Assembly: GCF_963422355.1 (NCBI RefSeq)
Contig: NC_085099.1
Location: 6,707,125-6,771,124 of the forward strand
Origin: Corticium candelabrum
Taxonomy: Eukaryota > Porifera > Homoscleromorpha > Homosclerophorida > Plakinidae
DNA: 64,000 nt
Reading direction: 5' to 3'
The notes below the pieces were generated by a model. The model had not been told where the DNA came from. It saw only the letters and a list, made by a program, of their open reading frames with translations, and searched no databases. A program made the translations under genes and the position numbers. Below are positions 44,201 through 56,099 of the stretch, piece after piece (position 1 is the first letter of the stretch; every line of letters begins with the position of its first letter).

Positions 44201-47200
44201 ATGCACTATTTTTATCATGTCACGTGGGTTTTGCCAGCCCTGATTGGTTGATACAGCGGGTACAAATCGTTAGTACACTGATACCGCCATCAAAGGCAAC
44301 GCGTATACCCTACCATTGCTATGATCAACAGCACAACTCAGCTGGTTTCAATAACGCACAGATGATTTGATATGCCTTTAATGAGCTACTAAACAGCCAA
44401 CGGACTTAGACTCTGTCTAATTAATTACAGAACGGTTACTGAACAAGTAACAAGTAAAATTTATGTACTCACAGCTCAAAATGAATGGTAATTCAAACCA
44501 ACCAATGGCCTTGCATAATACAAATCACTTATCGTATGGGTGGATCTCGGATATTGTTGTTATTCCGCCTCGGGTGAGTGGCAACTAATTGCCTCGATAA
44601 TTACCGTACTGACGCGAATAATACCCTAGGCCTCGAGTAGAGTCCTATCCCCACCTTTGGTCCAGGTCCTAAGATTTTCACACCCTTTTGTTCTTTAATT
44701 GGTGCTAATTGGCGCTTTCTATATAGACTAGCTTCTTTAATTGCCTACTACGCATTTGGCAACGTGTTCTAGGCAGCTATGCCCAAGAGATTGTAGCTTC
44801 ACTGTTGAATACAACATCAGCGTTGTTGAATGGCATCAAGGCAATGGCTCGGTGGTGTCAAAACCACCAACCAATTTAGCATTGACAGGAAGTGTGTGCG
44901 GGATGGCTTGTCAGGTGGATAATTAGTTACTTGTCCATTGATTAAGTTAATTACTTCCACCAGTTAACACCTCCAGGTGTCAGGTTTTGAGTAAAGTCCC
45001 ATCCCCTAGTTTACCTTTGATGCTAGCCAACCATGGGTGGGGTATTAATCGCGTCAGTACGGTACCTCTACTTCGCTTCCTAATTATTTCGCTTTTTAGC
45101 TGCCACTCCCCTCGGGGAATAACAACGGTATCCTCGACGTGCCCTATATAGCAATCTTGCTAAGTGTGAATTAAAGGGTAACTGCAACGCAAAAATCAAA
45201 AAATTGTTTTGGAAATTGATAGTTCTAGTTGCATACATGACAGGAAAAATAGTTTTAGATTTTAAGTTTAGTTTTCGCTGAGATATAGCAGGTCAAAGTT
45301 GCTTCCAGTTCTTCAAGTTCTGGTAACGCGTTATAACAGGCGTGGTGTAGTGTACACGTCAGAGGGGAGACGTAGCATGTATTGTAAACAAAGGAATCTG
45401 TGGCGAAAGAATGGTTCTGTGTTGTGTGGCTGCAGAATGCACTAATTTGCGCAAGTCATACTCAAGAGTGTTTTGATTTCCAAGGATCCCCAAGCTAAGA
45501 AAAGAGTGGGAATCGCAACTAAGGAGGACAATTGCAGAGACGTTTGTGTTGTCCAGGCGACTACTACTGAGTATGACGTGTCCTACTGAGTGGACAGGAG
45601 TCTGTAGTAGCTACTTTTAGCCCGATTGCTTCGAGATACGTACAGCCAGGTCTATTCAAGAACTTGGTCTGGGTTGTAGAAGAGCGAAATTGAGGCCACC
45701 AATTTCCAACTCCCTGCCTCCACCCTTCAAGATCGCAGCATTCTGGAACCTTCGCAAAAGAAAAAGAAGAGCCATATTTGAGAAGCGGGAGGGTAAAGAC
45801 TCTTGTGCATGACCAAAAGTACTGCAAATGGCTAGGAGAGGTCAGACTCTTGATGACTATATCTAAACTCGCGTCTCTAGGTGCTCGGTCATCATGTGTA
45901 GTGAATGAATCGTATTCATTACAGTATACTGTACAGTGAAGTCAAACCTTGTGTCAACGTAAATTCAACGTATGAACTTCAACTCATTTTGTTCTCTTTC
46001 TCACAGCAAGAGTTTTGCATGAACACACCGGTACACTGTACCGCTATTGTTGCTAGTATTTGACATTATTATTGCGTCATTATTTGAGACAACCTCAAAT
46101 ACGTTTTGACAGCACACGCACTCCACACAAGTATGTATCCATCATCTCACAACGACCGCAAGTGCACCTGTGATGATTGTTTACTTACCCGGACGTGCAT
46201 CGATTACATTTGCTACTCCTACTTGCGATGGTGACAGGCTATCGGGTAGCCTGTCCTCTTCCTCGTCCGCTTCCAAGGCAGCAGGCAATCTCAAATCTTC
46301 AGAGACACTGTCGCTGAACTCGAACCTATGTGGTCTAGTCACTATAATGTCTCCCAGCAGATCTTCATTCTGCGATTCATGCAATGACAGAACGTCAGCA
46401 TCACGTAAATCCCTTCAGAGGTCTCTTCAGAAGAATAACTGTTGCTGCCGTTGCGCCTACCCTAGCAGCGTTGCCTTGGATATGAAGATGTAGTCATTTT
46501 TACAGACCGCTGACTATACAGAGGCACACACGCCTCCCCTCTGTGACGTGTACACTACACCACACCCATTATAACACGTTACCGGAACTTGAAGAACCAG
46601 AAGCAACTTTGACTTGCTATGTCTCAGCGAAGACTTAAAACTTAAAAATCTAAAACATTTTTCCTGTCAGCTGCAGTTACCCTTTTTAAAGTAGATTGAT
46701 TCCAGATGGAAGAGTGAATGTTACTGAATGATGTTCATAATACTTGCACTCTTCTAGTTACTCAACAATTATTATAAAGGAAAGAATTGTTTGTTTCAAA
46801 CTCTCATGAGTACAACAAACTATGTGGTTTAGAACCAACAGACTGATCATAATCATCTTGATGCTCAAAATATTCTGAAAGTCCTAGGGTGTGTTACACT
46901 GGACCCTAACGATGATTAGTTTGGTGTTACAGTAGTCCCTCTCATGTGCCCCTCTCATCTGTGACCACCTGTTTACGATCACACTAGCTGTGCACGGACC
47001 AAATTTGTATAGCAGCTACCTCTTGTCAGTGACCACCTCCGTAATACGACCAGCAACCGCTAAAATGTGTCATGTGCACCTCTGTTAGCGACCAACCAGG
47101 CCTCGGCGTATATACAATATTGGTGAACACGTCCAAGAAGTGTGGATCTACAACTACTCTTGGAATCTGTCCCTTATGTCTCAGAAACACAGATGCGGAA

Positions 47201-48877
47201 GACAGTGCTGGGCTTGACCTTGGTGATGATGAATATCTAGCCTGAGAGGGAGGCTGATGTCTACCTAGGGACTTTGCAGAAGTCATGTGAGCAGTAGGCA
47301 TGTCACATGTACACCTGGGAGAGACCACCTCCGTTTTACGACCAAGTTTGGCGGGCTTTTGGGGTGGTTGCAAATGGGAGGGACTACTGTACACCCTAAT
47401 CATGATTAGACTATGGAAGCAGCTCTAGCTAGAACAGCATTAGTGGTCGCATGACATCAACACACCATATGTGCTTATGTTTGCATGGAGACCTTCCTAA
47501 AAAACTTCCGCAAGTAGAAGATGACAGAATATCCACCCCTGTAGCTCCATAAAGTGAGATCAATATCCGAAATTTCTATTCTTCAGCCATTATTGTAATA
47601 TTTGTGCAGTAGTACTCACGAAAAGCAGAAAGCACCACAAATTTTCCTGACATTCCCATATGCTTGGGAGATACACGCGAGGACCTAATTTGTGTAAACA
47701 TGACTGCTGCTAGCATCTTTCTAATGCCAGTTTGCTAAAGACCATTGGGCTCACGTGTGCCCGGCGCAAATGCAGTCCTAGACAGTCCATCAGTTTTACT
47801 TGATTTTCCAGTCTGCTTTTTCTCTTCTTGTTTGATAAATGTTACCGTCAAGCATGTTTTGCCCTAGCCACCTCCTTCCCACTTTTACCTAGGTATAGAT
47901 CAAGTATAGGGCTATTCAGCATAGGCTTTTGTATGCATTTCACACATTTTGTCTCTGTTTAGTTTGGGAAACGAATTCCCATGGGAATTCGTTTGTTTGT
48001 AGAAGGTTTTATATGGTCGTTACGGTATGTGATATAGCTGTGTCAATTTAGGAAACGGGAAGAACAAAGCCGCCAAGTGAGAGAGCGTCGACTGGCAATG
48101 CAAAGGGCCAAACAGGAGAAAGCAAAGCAAGCAATGGTAAGCAAAGTTAGACTGGTAGCAGAAAACAGTGAAAGGATACGACATGTGAGAGAGGAACAGT
48201 GCAAGTCAAAGAAGGAAATTTATGAGAAAAAAGCACAGGAGTGTGAAGAGAGAAGGAAGCAGGGAGAGGAACAAAGAGTGAAGCATTTAAATGAAGACAG
48301 CTGCAAAATGGTATTGGAACCTCACAAGAAAGTTGGTGACTGTAAAGCAGATAAAGTAGCAGCACAATTGAATAGGGTTCGTGAAGAAGCAGAGAAAAAC
48401 AGATCAAAATTGAAAGAAATTTTTGCATCTGCCAAAATGGATGTAACTGCAAATATGGCTGCTGTTCCATTGCTTTCACATAGTGGGCAGTCAAGTCAGG
48501 ATCACAACGACACATTCAGCATTCCGAAATCTGCAGCTGCCCAAAACTTAACCATAACACCAGGACTTGTGCATAAGGTGGCTGAACTTGTGTCATATGA
48601 AATGACTCCTGTTCAATTGGATGATTCAGATGATGACTTTGATGAAAATGATCCTAATTCTAACAGGATGATTCCAAAATGGGCTCGTTCCTCATCAGTT
48701 GCTTCTGCCATTTCCAAGCAATGTCAAGGTGAAACTGCTGAGATGATCTTTTCACCTAGTGGCCTAGCAACTTGTGATCTGACAAAAATTTTTGAGCGCC
48801 AACGGCCTCGCTACCACAAAAGGACCAGCTCTGCTGTGTGGACTCATTCTTCTCCCATAGTTTACAGAAACTACTAA
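41246..48877 (+). CDS. INCENP: INCENP, central and C-terminal exons
   Basis: Exons are 41246-41929, 41996-42133, 43629-43708, 43788-44032 and 48052-48877 (stop TAA); all are GT-AG and the phases match. INCENP scaffolds the chromosomal passenger complex and activates Aurora B through its IN-box. Exon 1 here is a low-complexity Ser/Thr-rich region. The fourth exon holds KSFVVRNTPTK, as in other INCENPs before the coiled coil. The last exon has about 130 Arg/Lys/Glu-rich residues (single-helix region), then YEMTPVQLDDSDDDFD and the IN-box: IPKWARSS, DLTKIFERQRPRYHKRTSSAVW. The TSS phosphorylation motif lies 17 residues from the end. The helix is shorter than in vertebrates. N-terminal exons (survivin/borealin-binding part) were not found. 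Confidence 0.9.
42134..43628. other. INCENP intron, no nested element resolved
   Basis: AT-rich intron of 1.5 kb with several short open frames that lack consistent splice phases (for example 43071-43256). No TIR pair was recognised. Confidence 0.5.
44604..45062. mobile_element. TA-flanked MITE in the INCENP intron
   Basis: The inverted ends CCGTACTGACGCGA(A/T)(A/T)AATACCC are bordered by TA (44602-44603 and 45063-45064), giving 459 bp. Weaker inverted similarity continues outside both ends (GTTGTTATTCC and GAGTGGCA(A/G)CTAA on the left; the inverse near 45100-45135). The unit may therefore sit inside, or be the core of, a larger inverted repeat spanning about 44540-45150. Confidence 0.65.
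45175..46685 (+). mobile_element. Kolobok-like TTAA element G
   Basis: TTAA at 45171-45174 and 46686-46689. The inverted ends are AGGGTAACTGCA; the right end carries two extra T residues. It aligns with element F along nearly its whole length but lacks F's piggyBac-like insertion. A broken THAP frame lies at 45411-45620. It is inserted in the 4-kb INCENP intron. Confidence 0.78.
45411..45620 (+). pseudogene. THAP-domain remnant of element G
   Basis: The reading MVLCCVAAECTNLRKSYS, an in-frame TGA before the FP motif, KLRKEWESQLRRT with the conserved Trp, and a GVCSSYF end. The final His ligand is Tyr and there is one stop, so the zinc finger is destroyed. Confidence 0.72.
46930..47389. mobile_element. 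pogo/Tigger-like MITE
   Basis: The inverted ends CAGTAGTCCCTC(T/C)CAT(G/T)TG sit between TA (46928-46929 and 47390-47391). The 460-bp unit contains GACCACCTCCGT(A/T)(A/T)TACGACCA blocks in both orientations. The CAGT start and TA duplication suit pogo/Tigger MITEs. No transposase was seen. Confidence 0.72.
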
Positions 48878-49445
48878 TAAGCCTGTTTTGTTTAGCTACA
48901 TGACACTTTGGTGTGATTGTATCACTTAATTTTTGATTAGAATTATAGTAGATGTTGCTACAGGACACGTATTGGATGGTTAAGCAATAGCTAAAAGTTT
49001 ACTTTTGTGTAATCACCCATTGACCATAATGTAGATTGATCATTCAACATCCATCTAAAGTCGTCAACTCATTTGAATGACTAATTTGGTAAGCTGTGCA
49101 CAGCAATATTACATTGCCGTTTGGCTTCAGCACTATAATTTAGAGTGTTGACTTACTAGCTGCGAGACCATGTCTTGTGTGTGTGTGTACATATTGCTCC
49201 TAGTACAGTGTACTAAAATTAGTATTTATTCATTAATTAACAGTAACCAGGCTACGTCCGCGCGTGGTCTACAAGGCTAGAAAAGCCTAGCGTGCGTTAC
49301 GGCGAACGTTTCAAGTTCAAGTACATGTAGCTGCCTGTACTTGACTGTTGTTGTCTCAGATTCTTGCAGTATTTGATCGGTTAATTTGGTTGTTGGAGTG
49401 GAAGTTTGTTTATATAGTGTTCAGTTTTGGCGGGCTTCTTCTATC
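48878..49445. promoter_or_regulatory. INCENP-TOPBP1 intergenic region
   Basis: 568 bp between the INCENP stop and the TOPBP1 ATG on the same strand. It must hold the INCENP 3' UTR and the TOPBP1 promoter and 5' UTR. No canonical AATAAA or TATA box was assigned. Confidence 0.45.
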
Positions 49446-52400
49446 ATGAGCAGTGTGGAGACGAACGTCGAAAAGGAAGAGGAGAGAGACGGTATTTTGT
49501 CGTTCGTTGCATCTAAATCGCCGTCTTTATTATTCAAGATGGCAAAGCGAGCGGCAAAGACTGCTGGTATCTGTACAACAACTCTTGTAAGACGAGCGGT
49601 GATCAGTGACCAGCAGGACAGAAAGACGATGGTGTTTGTATGCGATGATATTCCGTCAGAAGTGAGTCACCATCTAATCGATATGAAGTGCAAAGTGATT
49701 GGGCCATCTGTTGTTTGTTGGTGTCTTAAAAATCAACAACCACTTCCCACTGGATGTCTAGTGAGATCTATGACGATGAATGGCGTCCACGTGTCCTGCA
49801 GCAGTCTACAACAAGCTGAGCGTGAAAAGTTGTATGATCAAGTCAAATTGATGGGTGGAGAAGTGTCTAAGAATCTAACCAGTGATGTTACTCACCTTGT
49901 TGCTGGTGCTGTCGGCTCTAAGAAATACAGAACAGCAGTTGGATTGGGCATTCCCATTATGTCTCAAAATTGGATTATGAAGTGTTGGGAAGAAAGTAAA
50001 ACAAGAATTATATCTGCTTCAGATGATCAATTTTCTAGCATGAAATGTCCTGCCTTCCTGGGGTGTTGCATCTGTGTCACTGGAATTGAAAACAGACAAA
50101 ATGTCAAGAGAATTATAGAAGAGAATGGTGGTACATACTCAGGTGAGCTTGTCATGGACAAGTGCACTCATCTTGTCGCTAGTCAACGGAATGGCATGAA
50201 GTATGAGTATGCCTTAAAATGGAACTTGTTTGTTGTGTCTCCAGCATGGCTTTTTGAGTGCATAAAACAAGGATTATGCTTGGATGAGCAGCTCTATCCA
50301 GTATCTACAAACAGGACGCAGTCTATTGCTGGTGCTAGTGACGGTGAGGGAAATGACAAACAAGATGAAGGCAAGTGCAACAAAGAAGACAGATACCACT
50401 ATGACATATCCGACCACGGAAAACAGACAACTTTAATTAAAAGTAAATTCCAACATCTTGATCTCGAGATGGATGTCAGTAATTTGTACCTAGATGGTTG
50501 TAGGATTGCTATTAGAAGTAGTGAGAAGCTGAAGAGTGATATCTTGCTTCAGATAGTGAATTCAGGTGGAGGTACTCGATGTCATAGTATCTCTGACTCT
50601 ATCACGCATTTTGTCACCGATGAAGTGATTGAATCAGATTGTCGCCTTTTTGAAGCCATGTCTTCTCCACCATATATAGTATCACAGGAATGGTTGCTTG
50701 CTTGCTGTGAAAGCAAACAAAAAGTACTTGAGGAAGGTTTTATGCTGTCAAACAAATTGAAACTTATTGGTATGGTCAGTGAGCCAGAAGAATTACAAAG
50801 CTGTGTGAGTGATGTTTCACCTGATTGTATAACCAATGGTATAGAGAAGTACGGTAGCAATGGTAGAGACACTGATGATATAATGGAAGGATACCAACAG
50901 TCAGGTATCAGTTCTATTTCCATTGAAGAAATTTCCTGTTCGGCCAATTGTCCATTGAAAGGAAAATCGTTTGCTATTGCTGATGTTGTCACTTGTCAAA
51001 GTGATGAGTTAGTTAAGCAGATTGTATCACATGGAGGAGTGATGACTGAGGCTACATTAGCTGATATCCTGATTGTCAGTATCGACTCTAGCATTTCATG
51101 TTTTCATAGCAACCAGCAGTTGTTCACCCCCCTTTGGCTTTCTAGGTGTATTGAAACAGGACAACATCTTGACACTTCCCTTCATCCACTTTACCAGCCC
51201 ATTCCAATCAGAGCTGATTTCAATCCATTTGCAGGTGTTGTTTTTTGCATTAGTCAATTTGTGGACTTGGAACGAGATGTGCTCATGCAATTCATTCAGC
51301 TGCTAGGCGGCACTGTTCAACAACAAATGTTACGAAAGGACAAGGACAATTTGAAAGCCACTAACTATCTTGTGCTAAAAGAAGCCTCTGGTCCAAAATA
51401 TGAAGCCAGTAAGTTGTGGAATGTACCAGCTGTCTCATCACAGTGGATTTATGAATGTGCTCAACAAAAATCACTTACAAATGTGGAACCATTCATTATT
51501 CACGAAAAGGTAAACAGTATACCTGTTGCAAGTAATGTACAGGAACAACGGCATACAAGGAAATTTCAAGCAGGTGGCAGGAAATCACTAGGAACAGCTC
51601 TGTCATCTCTGAGCAGCAACATTAGACCACAGTTTGACACAGCAGATGCATTGCAGGGACTAAACAGTTTTACGTCTGGTAGTGGACACGGTTTCTATTC
51701 TGCTGATGAATCAATACTTTCTTCAGCATATCAAAGCAATGTACAGACAGCTATCAGCCAGATAGGCCATCCAGTAGACAGTGCAGGAGCAAATAGCGTT
51801 TACCACACTACAGCTACCTCGTCTACTGTCCTGTCTGGTGTTGTCCTGTTTGTGACAAAGAAGCTTGCTAAGCAGCAAGCTGACTTGCATGATATTGCTG
51901 CAGCACTGGGAAGTGACTATCGATTCACATATGATGAGTCATGTACACATGTCATTCATGAGGGCCGATTGCAATCTGGAGGCAAGGAGATACGACTTGC
52001 TAAAGAGAACAATAAGTTTATTGTTTCTCCACACTGGTTGTTTGCATGTAGAGAAGGTGCAAAGCACCTTAATGAGGCAGCCTTTCCACACACATACAAC
52101 CCACGAAGGTCTCTGACAGGAATTTGCAAGAAACGGGACCAGTTGTCATGGAAGGTAGATGATGGGTACAGCAACAGTTCTGGCAAAACAAACCAGCTAG
52201 TAGAAACATCATATCTTTCTGAGTCTGTATCCCTGAACAGTTTGGTTAAACCCCTAAATGTTGAGTCTACAAGACCTGACATAGACAGCTTACAAGGACC
52301 TTCATCAGAAGACAGAGAAGACTTCAAGCGACAAATTGATGAACTTGTGTCTGCAGCGAAAAACAGAAGAACCAGCAGTCGGAGGAAATCTCATCAAAAT

Positions 52401-53664
52401 TTGTCCACTAGCAAAACAGACAGACAACACATTTGTGGTAATAAGACAATTTACAGCAGCTCTTGTAAGCTAGGTGATACAAGCTGGAGAGAGAGTATGT
52501 CAATGGCTACCATCAGCTATGATGATCCCAGTGGACGTGAAGAACGTGAACGAATCATTGCACAAATGGAAGAAACAGTTGAGGTTAAAACAAACGAGGA
52601 AATTATCTGTCAACCTGAGAATGGAAATCCATCATGCTATCAACGTAATCAAAAGCGATGCCTTCCTGCCAGTCAGAAAGTAGCCCTCATAACTTCAAGT
52701 GACTGTACTTTGGGGGATGTCAGGAAGTCTCAAGTACTGAATAGTAAAGAAAATCGGCTGACACCCACTCCACCTGCTCCACCACCAATTGCTGTGCCTA
52801 TTCGTCCACCCGGTAAAACATGTAGTCCCCTAAACTGCAGTCTCCTGCTCAGTCAGGTGGCAAGCACAAGCCGTACACCTGTGTTCCAACTGTCTGGTTT
52901 AGATCGAGATGAAAAAATGGACTATTCTGCTCTTATTGAGACTTTAGGAGGGAAGTTTTATGACTATGACTATTATGTGACATCAGCATCCCACCTTGTA
53001 GCAGGGAAGGCATCACGCACTGAAAAATTCATGGCAATGGTTGCTGCAGGAAAGTGGGTGTTGCATAAGTCGTATCTTGAGGCAAGTCGTCAGGCAGGAA
53101 AATTTGTCAAAGAAGAGCAGCATGAGTGGGGCAAAGAGGTTAGTGGAAAGGAGAAACCTACAGAGTTGGCAAAGGCAGCAAAAAGATGGCGTGTCAAAAT
53201 AGTATGATAGTCAATTGGCAATAGAATAGCACTAATTATTAACCACAATTATTTTATATTTGTAGAACACTGAGAAAAGTGATGATCAGATGTCTGGTGC
53301 ATTTCGTGGATGGCGAGTGTTACTAGCTGTTGATGGCCCTCGTAAAGCTGGATTTCAGCGTTTGCTAGAAGCAGGAGGAGCTACCATTGTGTCATCTCGT
53401 CCACCATTCTGCGATGTCCACTCAGCAACTCATGCCTTTATCAACATGAAAGGCCAGTCACTGTTACTGGTAGACATCGCTAAATTGAAATCAGCTGGTG
53501 TATTATGCCTGACACCAGATTATATTGGCGAGTATCTTGTACAACCAGACAGTCCAGATCCTAGCAGTTTTTGTGCTGTAATGTCACAAAAGCTTACAAC
53601 AAACAAGCGACAACATACAGAAGGAACTGCACCGGGTCAGGTCAAGAAAGCACGCTTATCATAG
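49446..53664 (+). CDS. TOPBP1: TOPBP1, multi-BRCT checkpoint scaffold
   Basis: Two exons (49446-53201 and 53266-53664; 64-bp intron, phase 0) encode about 1384 residues, versus ~1520 in human. I chose the ATG at 49446 (MSSVETNVEK); the frame is open upstream but has no earlier ATG. BRCT-like modules by approximate residue: 0 (1-100), 1 (110-195, VTHLVAGAVGSKKY), 2 (204-290, FLGCCICVTG), 3 (348-430), 4 (503-580), 5 (593-680, SGPKYEASKLW), 6 (796-880), 7 (1145-1235) and 8 (1263-1345, exon 2). Lysines in the phosphopeptide pockets of modules 1, 2, 5 and 7 appear kept. Between 6 and 7 lies the ATR-activating region, ISYDDPSGREERERI (residues 1023-1037), with Tyr where vertebrates have Trp. The protein links the replication clamp and MDC1/BLM-type partners to ATR in the nucleus. 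No disabling change was seen. Confidence 0.95.
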
Positions 53665-53857
53665 ACAGTAATTTGTATTGCTAGTCTCACTGTAAGTACG
53701 TTTAGTGTACACCAGCACACTTGTATAGCTGCCATTATATCTAGTGCAAATGTGTATGTGCAATAGGTGGTCATCATTGATCACACATCAAGCATCATTT
53801 CACTCCTGGAATTGATAGTATTGGCTAGCATAACTTTGATTTGTATCATATATGATA

Positions 53858-54503
53858 TTACACTATGTATGGTGTCCAGGTTCTGTAACTTCGAATAAAA
53901 CTACAGCACAGTTCGTAACTTGCAAATGTCACCCCAACTGCCATTCCCGCCTGTAATGAAACTTGTTATTATGTATAACAGTATCTGAAATTTGTGCAGG
54001 TAGTTAGTTACCTTTAGCACACTTGGCATGAAACCTTTGTACAGTCCTAAAATGCCTTCTTCTTTGAGAATGAGCTGCAAAGCATGATGAAGACTGTTGT
54101 ATTGTCGGACTACACCAAAACGTGCTCTTGCAATTTCAAATCCTTGTATCTACAGTGTAGAATCACAAATGGCAGGTGCTGGTCTGCGTGGTCATCCATT
54201 AGCACCAAACACATCATAATTAACTTACTTGTAGTCGTTTCTTGACTAGATCCAAGGGATAAACGACAGCCTTACTGCAAATGCCAGCACTGGCTCCACA
54301 AACAAGGCTCTCTGATATTGGTACAACAGGGCTGAGCTACAACAGGAGGAAGGATGTGTCAACTTGCTATTCATGTGAAACACTGCAACTACATACAACA
54401 TTGGTGCTGCCGTGCCACAAATTCCATATGATTCTGAACAACTCATAGAATCCAAATTGGCAACCTGCATGGGGAAATATCTGCAGTAGTGTAGGCATGA
54501 GAC
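53858..54503 (-). CDS. SLC25A19: SLC25A19, C-terminal four exons
   Basis: Minus-strand exons are 54397-54503, 54229-54336, 54012-54149 and 53858-53950 (stop TAA at 53858-53860); GT-AG borders and phases agree. Together they give about 148 residues of a mitochondrial carrier: [14 protein letters not shown], then [24 protein letters not shown] (third carrier signature P-x-D-x-x-K, with the first residues of the repeat), then [28 protein letters not shown] and [11 protein letters not shown](I/H)ARA and IFP-AG are specific to the thiamine pyrophosphate carrier of the inner membrane. Exons for the first two carrier repeats were not recognised up to 56660. They may lie to the right of the retrotransposons. 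Confidence 0.88.
53894..53899 (+). terminator. Probable TOPBP1 polyadenylation signal
   Basis: AATAAA 230 bp after the TOPBP1 stop. It lies inside the last coding exon of SLC25A19 on the other strand, so the two transcripts probably overlap tail to tail. Confidence 0.5.
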
Positions 54504-56057
54504 CTGAAAGAGCAAGGTACAGAACTATAATATAGTTCACGCCTTTTCTGGAAGAGAATCTCAATTACAAGTAGTTCCAATTACGGTCATGTGATGAGAT
54601 TTTACAGTAAGGCTCACTGACATGCATAAATTTGCATTACAAACCAAGTAAAGCTGCCACCAAATGCACAAGTGTAAACAGACAGTTGTGTCTCTGCACA
54701 GACAAGTCTGTAATGCATTATTATGATATCACTTAAGTGACACCTGCAAAGCATAACCAGCAATCACTGGTGTGGTGTTCCCAAAAAGTACTAGCAGATT
54801 TTTTGCACTTACTTAGTTGGCATGCATACTTGGCATTCTGCACTGATATGTAAGGTTTATGTGGGTTTCAAAAAGGTCAACAGATGCAATGTTACAATAC
54901 ACTTCCAGTCTGAGAACTCGGCTGAAATCTACTCTAAAGCCTACTACAGATGAATGTTTACCAATGCATTCATAATTTATGAATGATGCTGAACCTCCCA
55001 CAATAGCCAGAAAGATTCAAGGGAACACTCTTTCATAAACAGCCACCAACTGCAATTATTGATCTTTCGTCTGATTCTTCTGGTACATTCTTTAAAACGG
55101 TAACGTGGTCTAAATTTAGCCTAGAGACCTAATTCTACAGAATAAAGCTGTGCGTGTCGTGTACATGTGCATGGACTATAATTTTAGCTAGATTTATGAA
55201 TGAGTGAAAGGAAATCCCAGGCAGCACATCAGGGGTAGTCTTGTTCCCAGGTGGCGTATGGATTTGTGTGTATTCTGGAAATGAGGCTGTATCAGGAGAG
55301 TGCCTTCTTGTTGTTGGACGCCATCTGTGATGGCGAAATCTTCATGCAGTCTAACAAACTTGTAGCATGCCTGTATGTGATGACCATAAATAGACAAAGA
55401 GGACAGTGCATCTTTGTGGCCATCATTGTGATCATGAAAACTATTGTTCTTTTAGCTAACTGTTCTTAGGTTCGATCTGAACCGCTGCAGCAAGCTGAGT
55501 CGTTAGCGGTTTTCTTGGGGCCCTACACATTGTTCGTTGCCATCGGTAGTCAGTGCAGAACTAGAAGTCACATACCTCCCAGATTCATCATCTCCCTCAA
55601 GTATTTGTTGTTCACATGTTTCTTCTGATTCCTTCATGGTACATTCTTTAATTAAGAGTGAGTAACAAGGTCTAAACTAAAGTTTAGCTTAGGCACCTAG
55701 TTTCTACATAAGAAAAATGAATAAAAACAAGTACAAAACATTTTGAAAAATTAAAGCAATGTAGGGTTAACATTTCAAAAATTGGAAACAAGGTAGGGAG
55801 GGCTGTAAGCACAGTGAGAGAAATGTTCACATTTTCAAAGTATGAAAACAAGATAGGATTGTAGTGACAGTACACACAGCTCCATGAATGCACAAATAGA
55901 GCATTACAGTATCCCTACGTTGCTTCAGTTTCTTCCTCTTGAACAATTCAGTGTGTTGCAATGTAGAGATGGTGTAATGTCGTATTATGCATTCATGGAG
56001 TGAAAACTGTACCTTGTTTAGGTGCAAAGAAAATATTATTGTTGTCATCACCCTCCG

Positions 56058-56099
56058 GTAGAGCAAGTGGGGTAGAGCAAGTGGGGTAGAGCAAGTGGG
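56058..56099. repeat. Three tandem copies of a 14-bp unit
   Basis: GTAGAGCAAGTGGG three times in a row, followed by the dispersed repeat segment also found at 23440-23580. Confidence 0.9.

Noticed and set aside
48147..48515. 122-residue minus-strand frame
   Set aside because: Antisense shadow of the INCENP coiled-coil exon.
49386..49445. Upstream extension of TOPBP1 by 20 codons
   Set aside because: The extra frame begins with TTG, not ATG; the first ATG is at 49446 and starts a plausible amino terminus.
55194..55397. Upstream exon of SLC25A19
   Set aside because: No mitochondrial-carrier signature or transmembrane pattern, and no matching splice sites.
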